From Thermoplasmata archaeon (GTDB lineage Archaea; Thermoplasmatota; Thermoplasmata; WALJ01), in the NCBI GenBank assembly GCA_026986305.1, contig JALSOU010000102.1, positions 1-11,702 of the forward strand: a stretch of 11,702 nucleotides of DNA. The letters are read 5' to 3'. How positions within the stretch are numbered: position 1 is the stretch's first letter; every line of letters starts with the position of its first letter. Below are positions 1 through 6,387 of this stretch, one piece after another. The position numbers and the translations under genes were made by a program. The notes beneath the pieces are model-generated. The model saw only the letters and a program-made list of their open reading frames with translations, was not told where the DNA came from and made no database searches.

Positions 1-759
1 GGCGCTCCCATCCCTACCTATCTCAAGCTTTCCGGCCTTTAACTTCTCGGAGCGCTCCAGTATAACAGGTATGTCATAGCCATCTATGTTGTACCCTGTG
101 ATTATGTCAGGGTCTTCTTTTAGAATGTAATCCATGAAACCAGTTATTATCTCCTTCTCGCTACCTGTGAACGCCTTTGTTTTAATCTCACCTATAAAGT
201 ACACGGCAACAGCTATGGTGTATATCTCCCCTGTCTCTATGGAGTTTTCAATGTCAAAGCTCAGAACTTTTAGAGGTGGTTTTATAGGGTCTATATCCTC
301 AAACCTTTCTGCATTTACAACAAGCTCAGTGCTGTACTTATCCATCTCCACCTGCTTTCCGTAAACCCTGAAACTTGACCCTATATCCTTGTCGTAGATG
401 AACCTCTTGGCGAAAGGTATGTCTGAGGCTAGGATTTCAAATCTCTGTCTGTATCTATTCCTGAACTCAGGAACCTTCCACGGATGCTTTATTGTTACCT
501 TCAAAGCCTTCTTCTCTATGAGCTCATCAGGTGTAGGAACACCGAGTTCAACCCACTTTGAGCCGACATATTCCTCGCTCCTCTCAATCTCTTCAACCAC
601 ATCGTCCGTTGGCTCAACTATGAAGAAATATGGCAAAAAATCTGAGTTTCTAACAGTTATAGATCTACCGTCCCTTGTTCTGCCGTATATCTCAACAACT
701 GCAAGGTCGTTTTCTACGGTATATGAGGCGCTTATCGCCCTGACATCCCAGTAATCCAT
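1..759 (-). CDS. polB: DNA polymerase family B (PolB), N-terminal part, runs off the left edge
   Basis: Replicative or repair DNA polymerase with 3'-5' proofreading. Reading the minus strand from ATG at 759 gives 253 uninterrupted residues with no stop before the window edge. The exonuclease site is clear: motif Exo I as SFDIEN (D169, E171) and motif Exo II as GYNIDGYD (N224, D229), both typical of family B enzymes. The first ~160 residues match the N-terminal domain in style, beginning MDYWDVRAISASYT and including a FFIVEPTDD stretch. The palm, fingers and thumb lie outside the window, so catalytic completeness cannot be judged. The start codon is 15 bp downstream of the ATPase stop. A nearby upstream ATG at 769 is out of frame. 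A TATA-like box at 778-787 could give the gene its own nearly leaderless transcript. Family assignment is confident; the choice among archaeal PolB paralogues is not possible from this fragment. Confidence 0.93.
   Translation of the reverse strand, partial: MDYWDVRAISASYTVENDLAVVEIYGRTRDGRSITVRNSDFLPYFFIVEPTDDVVEEIERSEEYVGSKWVELGVPTPDELIEKKALKVTIKHPWKVPEFRNRYRQRFEILASDIPFAKRFIYDKDIGSSFRVYGKQVEMDKYSTELVVNAERFEDIDPIKPPLKVLSFDIENSIETGEIYTIAVAVYFIGEIKTKAFTGSEKEIITGFMDYILKEDPDIITGYNIDGYDIPVILERSEKLKAGKLEIGRDGSA
49..58. repeat. Full GGAGCGCTCC palindrome, copy 1 of 3
   Basis: A 10-bp perfect palindrome inside polB. Identical copies occur at 5808-5817 and 8939-8948, and the core AGCGCT occurs about twelve times in the window. 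Confidence 0.7.
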
Positions 760-774
760 GCTTAGCCATAGTTT

Positions 775-2094
775 TCACATATAAATGGTTTTGCCGCTTA
801 AATTTCCATATATGGCCCATAACCAAGCAGGCACGAAATAAACCCTATTCCCCTTTATCTCCTCGGATTTAAAGATGTTTTTCGTAATGACCACGCCATA
901 AGGAGATTCAAATTTTTCCATAAACCTCAATATTCCTCTCAAATCCTCTTTGTTTATCATATTTTGATATTTTATCTCTACAGGAATTGGATTTTTCTCC
1001 TCAATAATTAGGTCAACCTCATTCTTGTTTTTATCCCTCCAAAAGTAATCTCCAGCGAAAAGAGACTCCACATATTGTCCCATCACCCTATCTCGCAGTT
1101 CTCTTCTTGAATAACTTAGGACTGCTAAAGCTAATGACGGGTGGACCACATGTACTTTTTTATTTTTTCTCATGCGCTTAGCAGGGCTTCTTGAATAGTT
1201 CTGAGATATTTTTATCAAAAATGATGACTTAAGATAGAAAAGATAGCTTTCTGCGGTTTCGTAGGATATTTTCATGTTTTCTGCAAGTGAGCGTATGTTG
1301 AATATGCCGGAGGAATTCTCGCACACATAAAGAAAAATATCATAGAGAATGCCTCTCATCTTTATCTGAAAAATTGAAGGGATATCCCTATAAATTATCT
1401 TTTTAACAACCAGTTCTCGGATATACTTCTGGATTATATCCTCATCCTCTTCGTCTACAATCTCAGGAAAAGCTCCTTTAAACACATAATCCTTGAAAAG
1501 CTCCTCTATATCGTCTTTTTTTGGCAATAGCCTGTGATACTCTCTCTTTAAACCATCAAAGTCTTTGATTTTCTCTCCGCTTAGTGAGGCAAAGATGCCT
1601 TTCATGCCCAGAAACTCTGAGAAGCTTAGAGGACCTAAATGAAATACTATCATCCTCCCCACCAGACTCTCCTTAGCTTTGCTTATTTCCAAGGATTCCG
1701 AGCCTGAGATTATGAATTTTAGACTCTTTGTGTCGTAATATCTCTTAAGGACTCCTTCCCAATCTGGAACATAATGTATCTCATCCAGAAATATGTATTT
1801 TGCAGATAGCTCTTTTACGAAATAATCTATGACATAAGTCAATACCTCCTTTTTCTGCATATCCTCCTCATCAAATGAGAAAAACATCGACCCCTCCAGT
1901 TCCTGCATAAGCTGCCTCATAAGCGTTGTTTTGCCCATCCTTCTCAGACCAGTTATGGCAAGTATCTGCTTTTTTTCCATCCATTTTTTAAGCTCCCAAT
2001 AGAGTTTCCTCCTGTACTCAGGTACCTCTATTTTCTTACCTGTGAGCTGGGGATTGTATTCATAAATTAGATTTATCAGATACTCCTCGTCCAT
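775..2094 (-). CDS. AAA ATPase with DUF4143-type C-terminal nuclease-like domain
   Basis: A 439-residue P-loop ATPase of the archaeal AAA_14/DUF4143 type. Walker A is GLRRMGKT (K55), Walker B is IFLDEIHYVPDW (D104, E105), and a FIISGSES sensor-like segment lies at 127-133. Residues ~245-300 look like a winged helix. The C-terminus has a PD-(D/E)xK-like pattern: EVDLII with D361, then PVEIK with E373 and K375, the usual DUF4143 signature. Length is normal for the family. Members are numerous and often poorly conserved in synteny, and their substrate is unknown; a DNA-related role is only inferred. The start at 2094 is supported by a TATA-like box 25 bp upstream. The gene is visibly richer in A+T than its neighbours and contains no AGCGCT site, which hints at, but does not prove, acquisition between polB and the upstream gene. 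Confidence 0.88.
   Translation of the reverse strand: MDEEYLINLIYEYNPQLTGKKIEVPEYRRKLYWELKKWMEKKQILAITGLRRMGKTTLMRQLMQELEGSMFFSFDEEDMQKKEVLTYVIDYFVKELSAKYIFLDEIHYVPDWEGVLKRYYDTKSLKFIISGSESLEISKAKESLVGRMIVFHLGPLSFSEFLGMKGIFASLSGEKIKDFDGLKREYHRLLPKKDDIEELFKDYVFKGAFPEIVDEEDEDIIQKYIRELVVKKIIYRDIPSIFQIKMRGILYDIFLYVCENSSGIFNIRSLAENMKISYETAESYLFYLKSSFLIKISQNYSRSPAKRMRKNKKVHVVHPSLALAVLSYSRRELRDRVMGQYVESLFAGDYFWRDKNKNEVDLIIEEKNPIPVEIKYQNMINKEDLRGILRFMEKFESPYGVVITKNIFKSEEIKGNRVYFVPAWLWAIYGNLSGKTIYM
778..787 (-). promoter_or_regulatory. Putative TATA box for polB
   Basis: On the minus strand the sequence CATTTATATG, preceded by an A-rich AAAAC stretch that could serve as BRE, is centred about 23 bp before the polB ATG. 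This fits a leaderless or near-leaderless archaeal transcript. The box overlaps the stop codon of the upstream ATPase gene, so polB may also be cotranscribed. Inferred from spacing only. Confidence 0.35.
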
Positions 2095-2101
2095 ATAACC
2101 T

Positions 2102-2184
2102 GATTATTTTCCGCCTTTATAAGGATTGCGACCATGTTGTTTTCCGCTTTTAATCAGACCGAACTCCGATTATTTTCCGCCTTT
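2102..2184. repeat. Three GATTATTTTCCGCCTTT-like repeats at exact 33-bp spacing
   Basis: The 17-bp sequence GATTATTTTCCGCCTTT occurs identically at 2102-2118 and 2168-2184. A degenerate copy, with core TTTTCCGCTTTT, sits exactly between them at 2140-2151. The three TTTTCC cores begin at 2107, 2140 and 2173, a constant step of 33 bp, close to three helical turns. The repeats span the ATPase promoter and the last codons of the upstream PP-loop gene. The sequence between the cores is not conserved, so this looks more like repeated sites than a simple tandem duplication. Possible meanings are operator sites for a regulator of the ATPase gene, or remnants of an insertion event. Confidence 0.6.
2115..2123 (-). 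promoter_or_regulatory. TATA box of the ATPase gene, likely leaderless transcript
   Basis: The minus strand reads CTTATAAAG, centred 25 bp before the ATG at 2094, the standard distance from TATA box to transcription start in Archaea. The box abuts the first of the GCGGAAAA-type repeats, so a factor bound there would overlap the initiation complex. Confidence 0.5.
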
Positions 2185-2879
2185 TTCACGGTTTTCTTCA
2201 GCACCTTCATTATCCCACTGCCATACTGAGCTGCCTTCTTCTCCTTTCTGTAAAGCTCCTCTGGGAGTCCAGCCTCTCTTGCGATTTCCCTGAGCATGTC
2301 CTTCCTGCCCCTTCCCTTTCTTTGGAGAGCGCTCCTCTTTAACACAACATCTAGGAATTCCTCACTCAGGTATGGGGTTATAAGATCCTTTCCGAAATGC
2401 TCAGCTATGCTCCTGTCCCTGTTGATTCCGCCATTTAAAAGCTCTCTGAGGTCTTTTTCCATCTCCCTTTCAAGGATTTCATCATCCATGGCTTCATACC
2501 TTTTGTATCCTCCGAAAATCTCATCCGCCCCTTGACCGCTAATGATGATATGCTCATCTGCATGCATGGCAACGAAGTAAAGTGGCATCTCAAAGGAGAT
2601 TGTCACAAGATTGTCGGTGCCGAGTATCTTTTTTATTGAAAGATAAGCGCTTTCCACATCCTTTTCATCTATGACTATCTTTTTCAGGGGCAAACCCATG
2701 AGATCAGCGGCTCTTTCAGCCCACATTATGTCGTGGGATCCCTCCAAACCGACCACATACCCAGTAAAGTTTCCTTTTTGGAGCGCAAGATATGCTATAA
2801 GCGAGCTGTCCAGCCCCCCAGAGAACGCTATCACACCATAATCAGGTATGGCCTTTTTCAGAGCCTCTATTTCTCTCAT
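2154..2879 (-). CDS. Stand-alone asparagine-synthetase-type PP-loop ATPase (amidotransferase domain absent)
   Basis: A 241-residue protein equivalent to the C-terminal synthetase domain of asparagine synthase B. The PP-loop AFSGGLDSS (residues 18-26) binds ATP, and SGQGADEIFGGY (114-125) is the diagnostic Asn_synthase motif. Full-length AsnB is about 500 or more residues, with an N-terminal Cys-dependent glutaminase domain that is missing here. The protein may therefore use ammonia, partner with a separate glutaminase, or adenylate another carboxylate; its substrate cannot be read from the sequence. I placed the start at ATG 2879 because it gives about 20 residues before the PP-loop and has AGGGA just upstream. 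The next in-frame ATG at 2906 would add nine residues, and most of that added stretch is dictated by the conserved UPF0248 coding sequence in the other frame. It overlaps the upstream UPF0248 gene by 38 bp, implying cotranscription and probably translational coupling. Confidence 0.82.
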   Translation of the reverse strand: MREIEALKKAIPDYGVIAFSGGLDSSLIAYLALQKGNFTGYVVGLEGSHDIMWAERAADLMGLPLKKIVIDEKDVESAYLSIKKILGTDNLVTISFEMPLYFVAMHADEHIIISGQGADEIFGGYKRYEAMDDEILEREMEKDLRELLNGGINRDRSIAEHFGKDLITPYLSEEFLDVVLKRSALQRKGRGRKDMLREIAREAGLPEELYRKEKKAAQYGSGIMKVLKKTVKKAENNRSSV

Positions 2880-3114
2880 GTTCCCTGTCAAAGAAGAGCT
2901 CCCCATTAAAGATTATTCTCATTATGCGGTGATACGGTATGGTTGCTCTTTCTGTTTCTATCCCGTAGCTCCCTATGTTTCTCACATCCTTTCCTTCCAT
3001 CATCTTCATATTGCCCGGCGCTCCCCTGTGTATGTACCATATCTCAACTCCCTCAAGCTCTCTTGAATACCGCCATTTTATCTCGTTCAAGGCTTCTCTG
3101 GGAGTCACAGTCAT
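2842..3114 (-). CDS. UPF0248 / DUF504 protein (MJ1316 RNA cyclic group end recognition domain)
   Basis: A 90-residue protein that fits the archaeal UPF0248 family: PREALNEIKWR near the start, IWYIHRGAPGN in the middle, then MEGKDVRNIG and IPYHRIMRIIFNGELFFDR. The family is proposed to recognise 2',3'-cyclic phosphate or similar RNA ends, which suggests RNA repair or processing; this comes from family knowledge, not from visible catalytic residues. The conserved domain finishes at about FFDR, and the last ~13 residues, which overlap the next gene, look like an unconserved tail. The start could be ATG 3114 or the in-frame GTG at 3108. The GTG lies 23 bp from the TATA-like box at 3127-3135, so it fits a leaderless transcript slightly better. 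It overlaps the downstream PP-loop gene by 38 bp and is divergent from the zinc-finger gene at 3183. Confidence 0.85.
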   Translation of the reverse strand: MTVTPREALNEIKWRYSRELEGVEIWYIHRGAPGNMKMMEGKDVRNIGSYGIETERATIPYHRIMRIIFNGELFFDREHERNRGSEKGHT

Positions 3115-3126
3115 AAATAGAAATAG

Positions 3127-3155
3127 GATATAAACTCTATCGCTACCTATTAATA
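3127..3155. promoter_or_regulatory. Divergent promoter region between the UPF0248 and zinc-finger genes
   Basis: The 68-bp gap between two divergent genes contains two AT boxes. On the plus strand TATTAATA (3148-3155) is centred about 31 bp before ATG 3183, giving a leader of a few bases. On the minus strand GTTTATATC (3127-3135) is 23 bp from GTG 3108 and 17 bp from ATG 3114. Assignment rests on position and composition only. Confidence 0.4.
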
Positions 3156-3182
3156 CACCGTATTGCATCAGGTTTTGATATC

Positions 3183-3434
3183 ATGATATTCGGCAAGAAG
3201 AAGGATGTTCAAGAGGAAGCTCCAAAACCAGCCGCTCTCAAAAAGAAGGTTAAAACCTGCGAGGTCAGCGGATGCTCTGAAGAGGCTGTGAGGGCGGTAT
3301 CCGCAGAAAAAGCCAGAAAGGCAGGGCTTTCTGTTTCAAAGACGAAGGGCAAGGTACATCTATGCAAAAAGCACTACAAGGAGTTCAAGAAAGCTACAAA
3401 GAAAGAAAGAGAGCTGGAAAGGCTGGGGTGGTGA
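3183..3434 (+). CDS. Small basic zinc-binding protein, function unknown
   Basis: An 83-residue, very Lys-rich protein. Four candidate metal ligands are arranged C26-x4-C31 ... C61-x2-H64 (CEVSGC and CKKH), which suggests one zinc site. A lysine-rich tail (KEFKKATKKERELERLGW) follows. The high positive charge suggests RNA, ribosome or DNA contact, but that is inference. It resembles short conserved archaeal proteins of unknown function; I do not recognise a named family. ATG 3183 lies about 31 bp from a TATTAATA box, consistent with a very short leader. The stop codon TGA is embedded in GGTGGTGATC, close to the archaeal Shine-Dalgarno consensus, so the next gene is probably translationally coupled to it. 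Confidence 0.8.
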   Translation: MIFGKKKDVQEEAPKPAALKKKVKTCEVSGCSEEAVRAVSAEKARKAGLSVSKTKGKVHLCKKHYKEFKKATKKERELERLGW

Positions 3435-3436
3435 TC
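3427..3436 (+). promoter_or_regulatory. Strong Shine-Dalgarno-like site overlapping a stop codon
   Basis: GGTGGTGATC differs at one base from GGAGGTGATC, the complement of the usual archaeal 16S 3' end. It spans the stop of the preceding zinc-finger gene. No in-frame ATG, GTG or TTG for the second zinc gene follows within normal spacing; an in-frame CTG at 3436 does. The site therefore questions where the next gene really starts. Confidence 0.4.
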
Positions 3437-3489
3437 TGGAAGAGGAACAGCCCAGAGAGATAAGCAGAGAAGAGCAGCGCAAGGCACTT

Positions 3490-3747
3490 TTGGAGAGCAT
3501 CATAGAGAACAGGAAGATGGAAGCCTATGTAGAGCATAAAACTAAGGAGATGCATGTCTGCTTCCTCTGCGGTGGAATATTCTACAAGAAACCGGGCAAG
3601 GTCATCGGAAACAGGTGGATATGCATAGATTGCCTCAAATCACTGAAAGAGGCTCTGGACGGTCTGGACCAGTGGGAAGCCGAGCTTGCCATAGAGAAGG
3701 AGTTCAACGAGCGCTACGAGAGAGCTCTGAAAGGCGCTCACGACTAA
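3490..3747 (+). CDS. Small CxxC...CxxC zinc-ribbon protein, start uncertain
   Basis: Read from TTG 3490 this gives 85 residues with a four-cysteine zinc site, C24-x2-C27 (CFLC) and C45-x2-C48 (CIDC), followed by a charged helical C-terminus. No specific family is recognised. The start is ambiguous. The frame stays open and coding-like upstream (GDLEEEQPREISREEQRKAL), back over the end of the previous gene, with no ATG, GTG or TTG between 3292 and 3490. CTG 3436, next to the strong SD-like site, would give 103 residues. ATG 3517 would give 76. It forms a two-gene zinc-protein unit with the preceding gene. Its TAA at 3745-3747 overlaps the stop of the convergent PLD gene by 3 of 4 shared bases. 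Confidence 0.72.
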   Translation: MESIIENRKMEAYVEHKTKEMHVCFLCGGIFYKKPGKVIGNRWICIDCLKSLKEALDGLDQWEAELAIEKEFNERYERALKGAHD

Positions 3748-6299
3748 TCCTTCCACGATATTTTCACAGCAGACAGTATTATCATTATCGCCGGAATCAT
3801 GAGGATATAATACGCCATGTAGTTATCTCCGCTTTCATCCGGCTTTTTCTCCTCTTTTTCGCTCCCATCTGAGCAGTTTGGTTCTGTGGGTGAATCATCT
3901 CCGCCTGAAACCTCATTCATGCCCCCATTGCTGTGATTATAGACAGGATTCTCATCAACGCTATCTACCATTTCATCATCTTTTAACACCCTTATATTCA
4001 TCAATGTGGAGTTCTCATTTCCCTCGCGGTCCCACACAGTCAGCATAAGAATATGCTCTCCAGTAGAGGAAAAGTTCAGCTCTATGCTGGTATTTTCCGA
4101 TATATTTTTACCATCCAGCCTCCATAGTATCCTAGATATGCCTTCATCGTCCTTTGAAAGGGAGTGAAATTTGTAGCTCTTATTAACCAGCAGCGTATCA
4201 TTTCCCTCTATAACCGCCACAGGCGGAGTGAAATCGGAGCGCCAATCCTCCATGAAAAGCCCTGTGTAATATGAGGCCACATCCCTGTTCTCCACAAATA
4301 CGGCCAGCTCCCTGTTGTTAGTGAATGAGTTCTGTCCCCAGTTGAAGCTGGATATCATCACCTTTTTTCCATCTATTATCATGCCCTTATTGTGCACCTT
4401 TACAAGATCGTGAGCGCTCAGATTTATGAGCCTAGCTCTGAGATTCAGACCCTTCTCTCTTCCATATCTATTGAGAAATTCCACGATTTCATCATTGTCA
4501 AAGCTTCCATCTGTGTTGTAATAGCTCCCATCTAGCAGAACTCTGACTTCACATCCCCTCAGAGATGCATTTATAAGGGCACCTATCAGCGGACTTCTTA
4601 CTTTATGTCCGTCTATATTCCACTGATAGTTTATGTAAAACTGCTCCACATACACAGAGCTTTCTGCGGAATTTATCGCATCTATAACCTGTTTCAGCCC
4701 GTTTTCAGGTCCAAGGACTATGCTTATGTTGAACTCCCCTTTTATATCAATAGCATCATCTCCGCTCGCAGGCATTGGAGACCAATCATCTCCCTCATCG
4801 CTGCCATTGAACTCAGAGATATCTGAAAAATTCAGGTTGAAATCCTGCAAAAAGACTCTTTTCATGTATTTCGCCACGCTGTTGTTATTTATGACTATGC
4901 CCCAGCCCCTGTTTCCGTGGCCATTCCAAGGCATGGCATCTCCGTTGAAATTCTCAGAGGCAATTAGCAGGGTTTTTGAGTCTACAACCATGTATTTCGC
5001 ATGGTCAAAGATGTATCTATCATTTCCACTCATCAACCTAATATCTGCACCCGCAGATTGGAGCGCATTTAAAACAGAATATTCCCTATCTGGCACGCCT
5101 CCAACAGGCTCACCCTCAACCAGAATCTTCACATCTACACCCCTAGCCATGGCTTTCAGGATGCTCTGGGCTATTTCCTGGCTGTCAAACTCATAGACAT
5201 TTATCAGAATCTCACTTTCCGCCCTATCTATCTCATTCTCCACAGCTTTGAGCGATGATTCAGGTGAGGAAAACAGGGTGATTGTGCCGTTGTATCTGAG
5301 AGAGAACACAGGAAATGATGACCTGCCTATCCTCTCCATCTTCCAGCCATCCTCAAAAACACAGACATATCCTCTGGGAGGAGCGGGAATATCGCTGTTT
5401 TCTCCATAGGATACCTGCTGAATGACCCTCCCAGACGGGTTTAGGAGCGTTATCTCATCTCCGCTGTTGGCAAACTGCGGATATTTTGAAGGCGTGTAGC
5501 ACTCTCCATACTCCATATTAGGCGGAAAGCCCATCTCACCCAGAAAGCCAGAGTAATTCTGCGTTATATACATGCTCTCTCCTGACCTTATTACCGTTCC
5601 AGATGGAAAATAAAGGTATCCTTCACCATCGCTTATGCAGAAACCGGATATGTCCGTATCCTCACCATAATTTTTTATCTCAACGAACTCATCACCATAT
5701 CTCGCAGAAGAATAAAAAGAAACTATCCTTATATCTGGTGTGCAATCGGCATCAGGGTTCCGCTCTCCGGGTGTGGGCATGCCTGAAAACCACTCCCCTG
5801 TGTCTGCGGAGCGCTCCAAGGAAAGCCCCTCCTCAGCGCTTAGATTGTAATCCCATGAAATCCCCTCAGGCGGAGGGTCCACATAGCTTCCGTTTCCATA
5901 GGCCACATAGTCCACAGCATTTCCGTGGCTGTCTGATAGCAGTACATCGTCGCCTCCGTTGTTGAGCATGGAGGATTTCTTCCACATGTAGAGGAAATAG
6001 GTTCCGTTATCGCTGTGATTCTCTCCTTTTCCCACATAAACAACCGCCCTCTCACCCGGATTTAAGGATATTTTAGGGAAGGTGAAGTCCACATAGCCGT
6101 CCTGATCGCTCAGAGTCCAGTTCAGCATTTCGCAGGCATTATCGCCTGAATTCATTATCTCGATGAATTCTCCAGAGAGGTCTGGACCGCTGGGATTCGG
6201 CATTATCTCTGTGATTATTATCTTGGCGCCGCTCTCATCTGCGATTGCAGGTGGAAGCATGGCGAGAGCCAGCAAGAGAAGAGGGATTATCCACCGCAT
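3744..6299 (-). CDS. Secreted membrane-anchored phospholipase D-like protein with two lamin-tail domains and a PKD-like domain
   Basis: An 851-residue ectoprotein. A signal peptide (MRWIIPLLLLALAMLPPAIA) is followed by two lamin-tail (LTD/IFTD) domains at about 22-135 and 185-290, with hallmarks such as IIITEIMPNPS, EFIEIMN and EFVEIKN. A PLD pseudodimer covers about 345-700. Its HKD motifs are HAKYMVVD (H433, K435, D440) and HNKGMIID (H636, K638, D643), so both catalytic halves look intact. A PKD-like Ig domain lies at about 705-790, then an acidic Ser/Asp-rich stalk, and a C-terminal transmembrane helix (about 828-846) ending in SWKD. Many N-x-S/T sequons suggest glycosylation. LTDs in prokaryotes are known next to secreted hydrolases. 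The substrate could be phospholipid or nucleic acid; the sequence does not decide. Start ATG 6299 is preferred over an upstream in-frame codon at 6395 because it begins the signal peptide and lies 24 bp from a TATA box. No PGF-CTERM tail is present. Confidence 0.9.
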   Translation of the reverse strand: MRWIIPLLLLALAMLPPAIADESGAKIIITEIMPNPSGPDLSGEFIEIMNSGDNACEMLNWTLSDQDGYVDFTFPKISLNPGERAVVYVGKGENHSDNGTYFLYMWKKSSMLNNGGDDVLLSDSHGNAVDYVAYGNGSYVDPPPEGISWDYNLSAEEGLSLERSADTGEWFSGMPTPGERNPDADCTPDIRIVSFYSSARYGDEFVEIKNYGEDTDISGFCISDGEGYLYFPSGTVIRSGESMYITQNYSGFLGEMGFPPNMEYGECYTPSKYPQFANSGDEITLLNPSGRVIQQVSYGENSDIPAPPRGYVCVFEDGWKMERIGRSSFPVFSLRYNGTITLFSSPESSLKAVENEIDRAESEILINVYEFDSQEIAQSILKAMARGVDVKILVEGEPVGGVPDREYSVLNALQSAGADIRLMSGNDRYIFDHAKYMVVDSKTLLIASENFNGDAMPWNGHGNRGWGIVINNNSVAKYMKRVFLQDFNLNFSDISEFNGSDEGDDWSPMPASGDDAIDIKGEFNISIVLGPENGLKQVIDAINSAESSVYVEQFYINYQWNIDGHKVRSPLIGALINASLRGCEVRVLLDGSYYNTDGSFDNDEIVEFLNRYGREKGLNLRARLINLSAHDLVKVHNKGMIIDGKKVMISSFNWGQNSFTNNRELAVFVENRDVASYYTGLFMEDWRSDFTPPVAVIEGNDTLLVNKSYKFHSLSKDDEGISRILWRLDGKNISENTSIELNFSSTGEHILMLTVWDREGNENSTLMNIRVLKDDEMVDSVDENPVYNHSNGGMNEVSGGDDSPTEPNCSDGSEKEEKKPDESGDNYMAYYILMIPAIMIILSAVKISWKD
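5808..5817. repeat. Full GGAGCGCTCC palindrome, copy 2 of 3
   Basis: Identical 10-bp palindrome inside the PLD/lamin-tail gene, read there as E-R-S codons. Confidence 0.7.
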
Positions 6300-6319
6300 G
6301 GGTTTAAGGAAAATAGGGA

Positions 6320-6327
6320 TATTTAAA
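6320..6327 (-). promoter_or_regulatory. TATA box of the PLD/lamin-tail gene
   Basis: The minus strand reads TTTAAATA, centred 24.5 bp before ATG 6299, which matches a leaderless archaeal promoter and supports that start codon over the longer reading frame. Confidence 0.55.
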
Positions 6328-6359
6328 AAAGAGCTTGTTGCATGTAACAGGAAAAAGAC

Positions 6360-6367
6360 TAATAAAG
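6360..6367 (+). promoter_or_regulatory. TATA box of uppS
   Basis: TAATAAAG is centred 24.5 bp before the GTG start at 6388, exactly the same spacing as the divergent TATA box serving the PLD gene. This supports GTG as the true start and a leaderless uppS mRNA. The nearby ATGs at 6371 and 6374 are in another frame that soon stops. Confidence 0.55.
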
Positions 6368-6387
6368 GCCATGATGGATAGGCTTTC

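Noticed and set aside
134..754. Plus-strand reading frames over the left end (134-364 and 398-754)
   Set aside because: They are antisense shadows of the DNA polymerase B gene, whose exonuclease motifs are clear on the minus strand.
3183..3747. Two zinc proteins as one gene broken by a frameshift
   Set aside because: Each has a complete four-ligand metal site, and a strong ribosome-site-like sequence lies at the junction; kept only as an option in the start-site finding.
4605..5196. Plus-strand frames inside the PLD gene, including one of 158 codons
   Set aside because: The minus-strand frame has both HKD motifs and domain structure; the opposite-strand peptides show no family features or ribosome sites.
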